12,276 bases of DNA. Origin: JBBSIG01 sp038232215 (GTDB lineage Bacteria; Actinomycetota; Thermoleophilia; Gaiellales; Gaiellaceae). Positions 1 to 6,660 of the stretch are shown piece by piece. Position 1 is the stretch's first letter; each line of letters begins with the position of its first letter. The notes beneath the pieces are model-generated. The model was not told where the DNA came from. It did no database searches and saw nothing but the letters and a program-made list of their open reading frames with translations. Both the position numbers and the translations under genes were made by a program. The stretch is taken from assembly GCA_038232215.1 (NCBI GenBank), contig JBBSIG010000064.1, positions 1-12,276 of the forward strand, read 5' to 3'.

Positions 1-102
1 CCGCGCCCCCGGCGGCCCCCCCCGCCCCCCCCGCCCGGGGGGCGGGCGCGCGCGCCCCCGGGCCGCGGGGCCCGGCCCGCGGGCGCCCCCCCCCGCCGCG
101 GG
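1..102. other. G/C-only low-complexity window edge
   Basis: The first 102 bases contain only G and C; the first A is at position 103. The stretch is rich in C-runs and GCGC steps. It includes a small perfect inverted repeat (CCCGCCC at 30-36, GGGCGGG at 40-46), which is unremarkable in a two-letter sequence. No gene is visible. It lies just downstream of the stop codon of the sugar-binding protein gene, so it could hold that operon's transcription terminator. It could equally be a sequencing or assembly artefact at a contig end, because even GC-rich genomic DNA rarely lacks A and T over such a span. Confidence 0.6.
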
Positions 103-108
103 ATCAGC

Positions 109-1074
109 TCAGCACTTCGACTTGTAGAGGTACTTCGCGACGCCGGGCTGCGTGATGTTCGCCTTCGTGACGATCACGAGACCCGTCTGGATCTTCGCCT
201 TCACCGCCTTGCCGGTGAGCGCGTTCACCGCCTGCTGCACCGCCTGGAAGCCGATGTCGTACGGCTTCTGCGCGACGAGCGCCTGCGCGAGCCCCTGTTT
301 CAGCTGCTCCACCTGGGCCGGGCCGGCGTCGAAGCCGACGATCTTCACCTGCGTCTGCTTCCCCGCGTTCCGCACTCCGGTCGCGGCGCCCTCGGCCGAG
401 AACAGGTTCGCGCCGAAGATCCCGTTCAGCTTCGGGTGGGCGGCAAGCTGGGCGGACGTGATCGACGCGGCCTTGGCCGGGTCGTCGTCGTCGAACCGCG
501 TCCCCAGGTACTTGACCTTCGGGTACTTCTTGATCTGCAGCTCGAACCCCTTCTGCCGCTGATCGGTCGTGGAGATCCCCGGCTTCACGTTCATGACGAA
601 CCACTCGCCCTTCGAGCCCGTCAGGCCGGCGAGCGCGACTGCGGCCTTGCTCCCGCCGAGGATGTTGTTTGAGGCGATCTTCGAGATCGAGATCGAGGCG
701 TCGGTGACGTGGGTGTCGACCTCGATGATCTTGATCCCGCGCGCCTTCGCCTGCTTCATCGGCGCGATCAGGGCTTTCGTGTCCGTCGGCGCCATCATGA
801 TCGCGTCCGGCTTCCTCGCCGCGATCCCGTTCAGGATCGGGGTCTGGAGCGAGGCGTCGAACTTCTGCGGCCCCTGGACGTCGAGCTTCACGTTCCCGAG
901 CTTGGCCGCGGCCGCCTTTGCGCCGCACGCCATCGAGATGTAGAACTCGTCGCCGCGCACGCCCTGGAGCAGCGTGAGCTTGTACGTCTTCTGGCTCTTG
1001 CCGTAGCTCGTCGTAGCCGCGAGCCCGACGAGCGCGCCGGCGACGAGCAGAATCGCAATGACTTTCCTCTTCAC
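109..1074 (-). CDS. Sugar ABC transporter substrate-binding protein (type I periplasmic-binding fold)
   Basis: 321 aa, the extracytoplasmic receptor that captures a sugar and delivers it to the permease encoded just upstream. Residues 1-25 form a signal peptide: KRK, then a hydrophobic stretch (about 5-20), then an ATTSYG-like cleavage region. The mature part has the two-lobed RbsB/Peripla_BP_4 layout: a first beta strand at YKLTLLQG (31-38), the PDAIMMAPTDTKAL strand/loop (89-102), the hinge-side IKIIEVDTHV (114-123), and KIVGFDAGP (244-252) in the second lobe. GTG start at 1074, with an AAGGGA-type ribosome site about 7 nt upstream; 64 nt separate it from the permease gene. Oddities: there is no lipobox Cys after the hydrophobic core, although many actinobacterial binding proteins are lipoproteins, and the protein ends in Cys321 with one other Cys at 50. 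The ligand cannot be read from the sequence. Family assignment is secure. Confidence 0.93.
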   Translation of the reverse strand: MKRKVIAILLVAGALVGLAATTSYGKSQKTYKLTLLQGVRGDEFYISMACGAKAAAAKLGNVKLDVQGPQKFDASLQTPILNGIAARKPDAIMMAPTDTKALIAPMKQAKARGIKIIEVDTHVTDASISISKIASNNILGGSKAAVALAGLTGSKGEWFVMNVKPGISTTDQRQKGFELQIKKYPKVKYLGTRFDDDDPAKAASITSAQLAAHPKLNGIFGANLFSAEGAATGVRNAGKQTQVKIVGFDAGPAQVEQLKQGLAQALVAQKPYDIGFQAVQQAVNALTGKAVKAKIQTGLVIVTKANITQPGVAKYLYKSKC

Positions 1075-1138
1075 GTCGTATCCCTTCGATCGGATTGCGG
1101 TTACCGACCCCTACTGGCTCACTCCATGCGGACCCCCT

Positions 1139-2173
1139 TCATCCCTGCGCGCGCGCCCGACGCTTGAGCTGGTCGAGGTAGACGGCCGCGATCAGGACGG
1201 CGCCGACGGCGACCTCCTGCCAGTACGGCTGGACGCTGAGGATGATGAAGCCGTTCTGGAGCACGACCGGGATGAAGACCCCGACCACCGAGCCGACGAT
1301 CGTGCCGATGCCGCCGAAGAGGCTCGTGCCGCCGATCACCACCGCCGCGATCGCCTGGAGATTGTCCGTCGAGTGCCCACCGATCGTCGTCGTGGAGAAG
1401 CGTGCGAGCGAGAGGAAGCCGGCGAGGCCCGCAAGCATCCCCGAGATCGCGTAGACCTTGATCAGGTGCTGCTCGGTCTTGACGCCGACGCGACGAGCCG
1501 CCTCGGCGTTCGAGCCGATCGCATACGTGTACCGGCCGAACCGTGTCAGCGCGAGCGCGATCGCGGCGACGACCGTGACGAAGGCGGCGATCAGGACGAG
1601 GTACGGGATCTGGCCCCAGAGCCGGCCGATCCCGATCGAGTCGGTCAGCTCGAGCGGCACGCTTCGGATGTTCACGTCCGTGATCAGCAGGCCGGCGCCC
1701 TCGGCCATGCCGAGCGTGCCGAGCGTGACGATCAGCGGCGTCACGCGGGAGCGCGTGATCACGATCCCGTTCAGGAGCCCCCAGCCGAGCCCCGCCGCGA
1801 GCGCCACGACGAGGCCGAGCAGCACGGTGCCGTACCCGTTCCCGCCGTGGGCCTCCATCGCCTTGCCGGAGACGATGCTCGCAAACACGAGCACCGCCCC
1901 GACGGAGAGGTCGATGCCGCCGGTGATGATCACGAAGGTCATCCCCACGGCGATCACGAGCAGGCTCGACGCGTCGACGGCCATGTTGCGAAAGTTGTCG
2001 ATGGACGCGAACTCCGCCGGCTTGAGGGCGGCAAAGACGCCGATCATCCCGAGGAGAGCGACGAAGATCCACGCCGTCTGCGCCTCGAGGAGCCAGCGGA
2101 CGGTCCGCGGCAGCCGCGACGCCTCGCCGGGCGGCGCCCCTTGCGCGGCGGGTACCTGCTCGAGCTCCGTCAT
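1139..2173 (-). CDS. Sugar ABC transporter permease, RbsC/FrcC family
   Basis: 344 aa integral membrane protein that forms the sugar channel. A cytoplasmic N-terminus (1-30) is followed by about 8-10 hydrophobic segments, beginning at AWIFVALLGMIGVFAAL (34-50). Family motifs are visible: ITGGIDLSVGA (83-93), GLLNGIVIT (132-140), AIGSNAEAARRVGV (218-231), and the ATPase-coupling loop region around AIAAVVIGGTSLFGGIG (274-290). The C-terminus is basic (LKRRARAQG). The ATG at 2173 overlaps the ATPase stop (ATGA), so translation is probably coupled. One permease gene paired with a single-domain ATPase implies a permease homodimer bound to an ATPase homodimer, as in the fructose importer FrcBCA. 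The length is normal for the family. Confidence 0.95.
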   Translation of the reverse strand: MTELEQVPAAQGAPPGEASRLPRTVRWLLEAQTAWIFVALLGMIGVFAALKPAEFASIDNFRNMAVDASSLLVIAVGMTFVIITGGIDLSVGAVLVFASIVSGKAMEAHGGNGYGTVLLGLVVALAAGLGWGLLNGIVITRSRVTPLIVTLGTLGMAEGAGLLITDVNIRSVPLELTDSIGIGRLWGQIPYLVLIAAFVTVVAAIALALTRFGRYTYAIGSNAEAARRVGVKTEQHLIKVYAISGMLAGLAGFLSLARFSTTTIGGHSTDNLQAIAAVVIGGTSLFGGIGTIVGSVVGVFIPVVLQNGFIILSVQPYWQEVAVGAVLIAAVYLDQLKRRARAQG

Positions 2174-2961
2174 CCCGATCCCTGCCCATTCTCGGCCTCG
2201 TCCGCCTGCTCGGCGCTGCCGGTCATCGCGGCGACGACGTCGTCCATCGTCGCCTCGCTCGCCCGGAAGCGGGCCACACGCCGGCCGAGCCGCAGTACCT
2301 CGATCCGGTCGGCGACCTCGAACACCTGCGGCAGGTTGTGCGAGATGAAGACGACCGAGATGCCCGAGTCGCGGACCGAGCGGACGAGCTCGAGCACGTG
2401 CTGCGCCTGCACGACGCCGAGGGCGGCCGTCGGCTCGTCCATGAACAGCACCTTGCTCGCCCAGTTGACCGCCCGCCCCACCGCGACGCCCTGCAGCTGT
2501 CCGCCCGAGAGGTTGGCGACGGGCGCCGTCACGCTGGGGATGCGCACGCCGAGCTTCGAGAAGGCCTCCTCGGCGCTCCGCCGCATCGCCGGCTTGTCGA
2601 GGAAGCCGAACAGCCCGAGTGGGAACGGGCGGAGGAGCTCGCGGCCGAGAAAGAGGTTGGCGGCCGGGTCGAGCTCGGGCGCGAGCGCGAGGTCCTGGTA
2701 GACGGTCTCGAGGCCCATCCCGCGCGCGACGGTTGGCGACTCGATCGAGACCGGCCGGCCCTCGAAGCGGATCTCGCCCGCGTCCGGATCGAGCGTCCCC
2801 GACAGGATCTTGATCAGCGTGGACTTGCCGGCGCCGTTGTCCCCGACGAGCGCCACGACCTCGTCCCGCCGCACCTCGAAGCTGGCCCCGCGTAGCGCCT
2901 GGACGTGACCGAAGCTCTTGAAGATCTCCCGGGCCCCGAGCACCACGTCGTTCTCAGTCAC
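2170..2961 (-). CDS. Sugar ABC transporter ATP-binding protein, single NBD (FrcA-like)
   Basis: 263 aa from a GTG at 2961. Visible ATPase motifs: Walker A GDNGAGKST (40-48), Q-loop Q89 in VYQDLAL, signature LSGGQ (151-155), Walker B VLFMDEP (171-177) with catalytic E176, and the H-loop H208 in FISHN. It carries one nucleotide-binding domain, unlike the fused two-domain RbsA/XylG type, so it resembles FrcA-type proteins of about 260 aa. The open frame continues 60 codons upstream inside the kinase gene, but that part is Gly/Arg-rich junk and the GTG is preceded by a strong ribosome site, so 2961 is chosen. It overlaps the kinase stop by 4 nt (GTGA) and the permease start by 4 nt. The residue after the signature LSGGQ is Leu rather than the usual Arg/Lys, a mild deviation. 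It energises import from the cytoplasmic face. Confidence 0.95.
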   Translation of the reverse strand: MTENDVVLGAREIFKSFGHVQALRGASFEVRRDEVVALVGDNGAGKSTLIKILSGTLDPDAGEIRFEGRPVSIESPTVARGMGLETVYQDLALAPELDPAANLFLGRELLRPFPLGLFGFLDKPAMRRSAEEAFSKLGVRIPSVTAPVANLSGGQLQGVAVGRAVNWASKVLFMDEPTAALGVVQAQHVLELVRSVRDSGISVVFISHNLPQVFEVADRIEVLRLGRRVARFRASEATMDDVVAAMTGSAEQADEAENGQGSG

Positions 2962-4307
2962 GTTCCCACCACCTCCCGCGCCGGCTGGACTGGAGGGAGA
3001 TCCTCGATGCCGCCGTAGATTCCCGCGGCGACCCCGGCGAGGAGAGACGCTCCGCGGGCGCCGGCCTCTGCGACCTGCGGCCGCTCGAACGAGCCCAGCA
3101 CCTCCCGCTTGACGGCCCGCACCCCCCGGTCGTGCGCCCAACCGCCGCTGACGACGAGCCGCTCGGTCTCACCTGCAACGCTCTCGATCACCGCCTTGAT
3201 CCCGGCAGCGTGCGCCGCGGCCGCTTCGAGCGCGGCGCGCCACACGAGCCCGGCCGCGGCACCCGGCCCGATGCCGGCGAGAGACGCCGTGTCGCCCGCG
3301 ACGTCGAGGACGGTCAGGCCGCCGGCACCGCGGGGCGCGGCGATCGCGGCCTCGTCCAGCTCCTCGCGCCCGTCCTCGCCCACGCCGAGGAGATCGAGGA
3401 AGCGCTGGAGGACGAGCCCGGCGCGGAAGCCGCCGAGCACCGCCTGCCGGCCGCCGAAGACGTGCCAGCCGACGGCCACGCCGCCGGCGACCGCGCGACG
3501 GACGGCTTCCACCGGGACTGGCGGCGCCACGGCGCGCACGAAGGCCTCGGCGCTGCCGCACGAGTCGAAGAGATCGCCGGGCCGGGTCGCGCCGGCGCCC
3601 ACGGCTGCGCAGAGGTGGTCGTGGCCTCCGACAGCGAGGACGGCACCGTCGAAGGCCGCGGCGTGCCCGGCTGGGGTCCCGGCCGCCACCGCTTCGGGGA
3701 GCAGGCTCTTCGTGAAGCCCGCCCACTCGAGCGCCTCGCTCCACCAGGCGCGGCGCCCGACCTCGAAGAAGCCCGTGCGCGACGCAAGTGACAGCTCGGC
3801 CGTCTCGTCGCCCCCCAGCCCGCGCACGATCCATTCGGCGACGTTGAGCCAGCGCACGCCGCGCGCCGCAGCGGGCTCGTTGTCTCGTAGCCAGCGGAGC
3901 TTCGCGAGCGAGCAGAGGCGACTCGGGGGCAGCCCGGTGCGTTCGACGAAGCGGTCGTAGCCGACCTCGGCGACGAGGAGCGCCGCCTCCTTCTCTCCGC
4001 GCACGTCGTGCCACGCGATCGCAGGCACGACGGGGTCGCCGCGGGCGCCGAGGAGCACGCCGGGCTCGGCCAGACTCGTCACGCCGAGCGCGACGACGCG
4101 CCCCTCCGGCGCGGCGGCGAGTGCCTCGTGGACCGCGGCGACCGCCGCCTCGAGCAGCTCGCCCGGATCGAGCTCGGCCCCGGTCGGCACCTTCCGCCAG
4201 GGCGTCGGAACGGAGCCGCGCGCGAGCTCGACGCCGTCGAGTCCGACGACTGCGGCCTTGCAGCTCGTCGTCCCCACGTCGACTCCTACGAGGAGCTCGT
4301 GGCTCAC
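2958..4307 (-). CDS. FGGY-family carbohydrate kinase
   Basis: 449 aa from a GTG at 4307, a cytoplasmic ATP-dependent sugar or polyol kinase. The N-terminal phosphate-binding motif is GVDVGTTSCKAAVVG (8-22). AIAWHDVRG (97-104) matches the substrate-loop W-x-D-x-R region. GGHDH with the likely catalytic base D230 (227-231) is followed by AAVGAG. The C-terminal FGGY-type motif is SGGWAHD (387-393), and EAGARGASLLAG (414-425) is the last adenosine-side helix. The length is slightly short of the usual 480-520 aa but all core motifs are present. Another GTG at 4331 would add 8 residues (PRSGGRD-like); 4307 is preferred because it overlaps the isomerase stop as GTGA, like the other junctions here. 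Substrate specificity cannot be read off. Candidates include ketoses and sugar alcohols handled by FGGY kinases. With an adjacent phosphomannose isomerase-like gene, a hexose route is plausible. Confidence 0.9.
   Translation of the reverse strand: MSHELLVGVDVGTTSCKAAVVGLDGVELARGSVPTPWRKVPTGAELDPGELLEAAVAAVHEALAAAPEGRVVALGVTSLAEPGVLLGARGDPVVPAIAWHDVRGEKEAALLVAEVGYDRFVERTGLPPSRLCSLAKLRWLRDNEPAAARGVRWLNVAEWIVRGLGGDETAELSLASRTGFFEVGRRAWWSEALEWAGFTKSLLPEAVAAGTPAGHAAAFDGAVLAVGGHDHLCAAVGAGATRPGDLFDSCGSAEAFVRAVAPPVPVEAVRRAVAGGVAVGWHVFGGRQAVLGGFRAGLVLQRFLDLLGVGEDGREELDEAAIAAPRGAGGLTVLDVAGDTASLAGIGPGAAAGLVWRAALEAAAAHAAGIKAVIESVAGETERLVVSGGWAHDRGVRAVKREVLGSFERPQVAEAGARGASLLAGVAAGIYGGIEDLPPVQPAREVVGT
2969..2976 (-). 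promoter_or_regulatory. Ribosome-binding site deciding the ATPase start
   Basis: On the minus strand the sequence GGAGGTGG lies within the 3' end of the kinase gene, 7 nt before the GTG at 2961. It is a near-perfect Shine-Dalgarno match and supports the short start of the ATP-binding protein over the 60-codon longer frame. Confidence 0.75.
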
Positions 4308-5320
4308 GTCACGACCGCCGGAGCGAGGCACCGGAGCGCCTCGATCTCGCCCGTCACTCGGCAGGTGCCGGCCGCGTACGGCACGAGCAGCGTGTCACCC
4401 CGGGAGACCGGCATGCGCTCGCCTCCGGCCGTCTCGAGCTCTCCGACCCCGGCGGCGCCGACGAGAATCGAGAACGCGGGCTCGAGCTCGGCCTCCGGCT
4501 CGGGCCGGATCCGCTCTGCGCGAAAGAAGCCGCCGGCCTCCGGCGGCAGGAGCTGCTCGACCCCGGGGCGCACCCGTCGGCGGCCCTCAGCCAGGCGTGC
4601 GAGCCGGTCCGCGACCCAGGCCGAGCGGTCGACCGCACCGAGCGCGTGCTCGAGGTCGAGCCCGAGAGAGCGCTCGGCGACTCCGTCGATCGCAAAGCCC
4701 TTCCACTCGAGCAGGATCGAGAGGTCACTCGGCTCCTGCACCTCGACCATGAAGATGCCCTCGCCGATCGTGTGCGGAACGCCGGCCGGGACGTACACCG
4801 TGTCGCCGGCCGCGACCCGGATCGGGTTCATCGCGCCGAGCAACGCCTCCGCATCCTGCCGATCGACCCACGCGGCGAGCGTCTCCCGGTCGATCTCCTC
4901 GCGAAAGCCGACGTGGACGAGCGGCTCGCCGCTCGCGCTCACGATCAGCCACGCCTCGGTCTTGCCGGTCGGGCTCCCCAAGGCGCGCGCCGCGAAGGCG
5001 CGGTCCGGGTGGACGTGCACGGGCAGCCGCTCGCCCGCGTCGAGCAGCTTGACGAGGATCCCCGGTTTCGGCCCGAGCCCCACGCCGTGATCAGGCCCGA
5101 GGAACGCCTCCGGATCGGCGGCGATCGCCTCCCGCAGCAGGCGCCCGTCGGGCAAGCGCGAGAGCCCGATCTCGTCCGACCCGAACGCCGTCGTCGTCGA
5201 TCCCACCCAGTCTTCCGGCGCATACTCGTCCTCGCACGCAATCCCTCGGAACGCCGCGATCGACGAGCCGCCGCGGTAGAAGCGGTGGAGCAGGTTGGAG
5301 CCGAGCACGATGGGCTTCAC
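4304..5320 (-). CDS. manA: Class I mannose-6-phosphate isomerase-like protein (cupin)
   Basis: 338 aa, first gene of the sugar operon. Type I phosphomannose isomerases are zinc cupin enzymes that interconvert mannose 6-phosphate and fructose 6-phosphate. Metal-ligand motifs are in place: LPVHVHPD with H102 and H104, GKTEAW with E122, and VPAGVPHTIGEG with H183. The opening LGSNLLHRFYRGGSSIAAFRG suits a short-form bacterial family member. A second cupin half follows from about residue 260 (FFRAERI ... DTLLVPYAAG). The start is a GTG at 5320 with no convincing Shine-Dalgarno; the 5' leader from the predicted promoter would be about 110 nt. The stop overlaps the kinase GTG by 4 nt. Because it is co-transcribed with a sugar kinase and importer, its substrate may be the kinase product rather than mannose 6-phosphate, so the symbol denotes family only. 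Confidence 0.87.
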   Translation of the reverse strand: MKPIVLGSNLLHRFYRGGSSIAAFRGIACEDEYAPEDWVGSTTTAFGSDEIGLSRLPDGRLLREAIAADPEAFLGPDHGVGLGPKPGILVKLLDAGERLPVHVHPDRAFAARALGSPTGKTEAWLIVSASGEPLVHVGFREEIDRETLAAWVDRQDAEALLGAMNPIRVAAGDTVYVPAGVPHTIGEGIFMVEVQEPSDLSILLEWKGFAIDGVAERSLGLDLEHALGAVDRSAWVADRLARLAEGRRRVRPGVEQLLPPEAGGFFRAERIRPEPEAELEPAFSILVGAAGVGELETAGGERMPVSRGDTLLVPYAAGTCRVTGEIEALRCLAPAVVT

Positions 5321-5412
5321 GGGCCGGCCGGCGGCAGGACGCCGATGCTCATCCGGTTGTTCGTCGCCGCATCGCCGGACGTGGCGAGCGCTCCTTGCTC
5401 GAGGGCAGAGGA

Positions 5413-5424
5413 GACAACGTTGTC
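5413..5424. promoter_or_regulatory. Operator palindrome 1 (LacI-family type)
   Basis: GACAACGTTGTC is a perfect 12-bp palindrome with a central CG, the architecture typical of LacI/GalR-family operators. Relative to the predicted leftward start site (about 5430) it sits at about +6 to +17, where a bound repressor would block initiation or clearance. The regulator gene is not in the window. Confidence 0.65.
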
Positions 5425-5436
5425 ATCGAACAGGCC

Positions 5437-5466
5437 ATTCAGGCAGACTCGCGACGACGTTGTCAA
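5437..5466 (-). promoter_or_regulatory. Candidate sigma70-type promoter of the sugar operon
   Basis: Reading on the minus strand, a perfect TTGACA (-35) lies at 5466-5461. After 18 nt comes CTGAAT (-10-like, matching the last three consensus bases) at 5442-5437. The transcript would begin near 5430, giving a leader of about 110 nt before the isomerase GTG at 5320. The -35 is strong and the -10 weak, as is common for activated or tightly repressed promoters. The -35 box overlaps one operator palindrome and the other lies just downstream of the start site, which supports the assignment. Confidence 0.6.
5453..5464. promoter_or_regulatory. Operator palindrome 2 (one-mismatch copy)
   Basis: GACGACGTTGTC matches operator 1 at 11 of 12 positions and is palindromic except for one pair. 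It overlaps the TTGACA -35 box. The two centres are 40 bp apart, close to four helical turns, so two repressor dimers could lie on roughly the same DNA face and bracket the promoter. Confidence 0.6.
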
Positions 5467-5642
5467 GAGCCTTTGTGTGGCCGCTCCGGGCGAGCCCCAG
5501 GATCCTTCGCGTTCGTGGCCTACTCCTCGGACGCCCCACTGCATGCCGAGGAAGTCGAGGGCGTGCCGCACGAGGAGCCGGTGACGACGCGCGAGGTTTC
5601 GTCTCCCGGAACCTCGGGGTCCGGCGCCGGCTGCGCGAACGC

Positions 5643-5656
5643 CCCTCGAACGAGGG
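5643..5656. repeat. 14-bp palindrome in the intergenic region
   Basis: CCCTCGAACGAGGG has 6-bp perfect arms around AA. It lies 119 bp before the start codon of the secreted protein gene at 5775. It could be an operator for an unknown regulator or simply a small hairpin. Nothing else supports either reading. Confidence 0.3.
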
Positions 5657-5774
5657 AATCTCGCGTAAAGGATCTATGAAGCGGCGCACGTTTCGCGCCC
5701 GCGCGGCGTCTATCTGAGTACGCGCCTCGAAGCCTCCGCTCGCGGCGCCCACGAATCCAGAACAAGGGGGAACG

Positions 5775-6551
5775 ATGAAGAAGCTCGTCGGTCTAGCGCT
5801 CGTCGCCTGCCTCGCCGCTCCGGCGGCCGGGCTCGCCAAGAAGCCGCCGCAGCCGGGACGTTCGGCCAGCGCCTCCTGCAAGGCGCAGCTCGCCGCGATG
5901 GGCAGCGCCAATTTCAGGAGCGTCTACGGAAACCTGGGTCGCTGCGTCTCGCAGATGGCGAAAACATCGGCCGGGCAGGGGCAGGAACTCGTGAGCGCGG
6001 CCAAGCGCTGCAAGGCGGAGCAGGGCTCGAGCGACGCGAGCCGCGCCGCCTTCAAGGCGAAGTACGGCACGAACGGCAAGCCCGGCACTCCGGGCTACCG
6101 GTCGAACGCCTTCGGCAAGTGCGTCTCCGCCGCGGCCAGGAAGCAGAACGACGACGGCGATCAGGAGAGCGCGGCGAGGGCGCACGGAGACTTCACCTTC
6201 TCGGCGGGCGGGATCGCCAATCGCCACGTGGTCTTCGACGTCAGAGCACCGGCCCGACGGAGCACCTTCCTCTACTCGGACGGTACGACCTCGTACACGG
6301 CCCGCGTGGACTGCGTGCTGATCGCCGGGTCCAGCGTGACGCTCGGCGGGCTCGTCCAGAATGCGACGGGCTTCGACCCGGGACTCCCGGTACCGACGTA
6401 CCTCGTGGCGAGGGCGGTCGACAACGGCGCGAGCGGCGACGGGTACAACGCTCTCTTCCTCGCAAGCGACCCTTGCCCCGGTGGTCTGGACCTGGCTGCC
6501 CCGGGGGGCCTCTTCCCGATCACGAGCGGCAGCATCACGGTCGGTCACTAG
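5775..6551 (+). CDS. Secreted Cys-rich protein with duplicated YG/GxCVS motif
   Basis: 258 aa, function unknown. Residues 1-21 are a signal peptide (KK, then LVGLALVACLAAPAAG, with AxA-like sites before KKPP). The N-terminal half contains two related units. Unit A is C35-K-A, then F47...YG and GRCVS ending at 59. Unit B is C79-K-A-E, then F93KAKYGTN and FGKCVS ending at 118. Each unit brackets one Cys pair (35/57 and 79/116), suggesting two small disulfide-stapled helical modules. After a charged linker (about 122-137) comes a beta-rich domain (about 138-256) with GGIANRHVVFDV, VDCVLIAG, a VDNG loop, a DPCP loop and a final ITSGSITV strand; Cys180 and Cys234 may pair. The ATG at 5775 has a good ribosome site, AAGGGGG. 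A hairpin follows the stop, so it is probably monocistronic. I recall similar unnamed exported proteins in Thermoleophilia, without a known role. Confidence 0.85.
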   Translation: MKKLVGLALVACLAAPAAGLAKKPPQPGRSASASCKAQLAAMGSANFRSVYGNLGRCVSQMAKTSAGQGQELVSAAKRCKAEQGSSDASRAAFKAKYGTNGKPGTPGYRSNAFGKCVSAAARKQNDDGDQESAARAHGDFTFSAGGIANRHVVFDVRAPARRSTFLYSDGTTSYTARVDCVLIAGSSVTLGGLVQNATGFDPGLPVPTYLVARAVDNGASGDGYNALFLASDPCPGGLDLAAPGGLFPITSGSITVGH

Positions 6552-6574
6552 GGGACTCGCCGCGCCCGGAGGTC

Positions 6575-6602
6575 GGGAGACCCGCCCCGGAGCGGGTCTC
6601 CC
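6575..6602 (+). terminator. Hairpin terminator after the Cys-rich secreted protein gene
   Basis: Perfect 11-bp arms GGGAGACCCGC (6575-6585) and GCGGGTCTCCC (6592-6602) enclose a 6-nt loop, 23 bp after the stop codon. There is no T-run after the stem, as is usual for high-GC actinobacterial terminators, so function is inferred from stem quality and position. Confidence 0.65.
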
Positions 6603-6660
6603 GCTGCCTCGCACGAGCGCGGCGGCATGAGAAGCGGCGCCGCGGGGAATCGGACTCTGC

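Larger units (their letters stand above)
5321..5774. other. 454-bp intergenic region between divergent genes
   Basis: No convincing gene is present. The half near 5320 carries the promoter and two operator-like palindromes of the leftward sugar operon. The right end carries the ribosome site of the rightward gene (AAGGGGG at 5764-5770, 4 nt before the ATG at 5775) and a short palindrome at 5643-5656. Open frames here encode Arg/Ser/Pro-rich sequence without domain character. A TATCTG at 5711-5716 might be a -10 box for the rightward gene, but I see no matching -35. Confidence 0.7.

Noticed and set aside
1058..2701. 547-codon plus-strand frame across the permease and ATPase genes
   Set aside because: It is an Asp/Arg/Glu/His-rich shadow of two clear minus-strand transporter genes, with no recognisable domain.
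5317..5571. 84-codon minus-strand frame reading into the isomerase promoter region
   Set aside because: It spans the promoter and operator sequences and has no domain or ribosome site; it is a chance frame.
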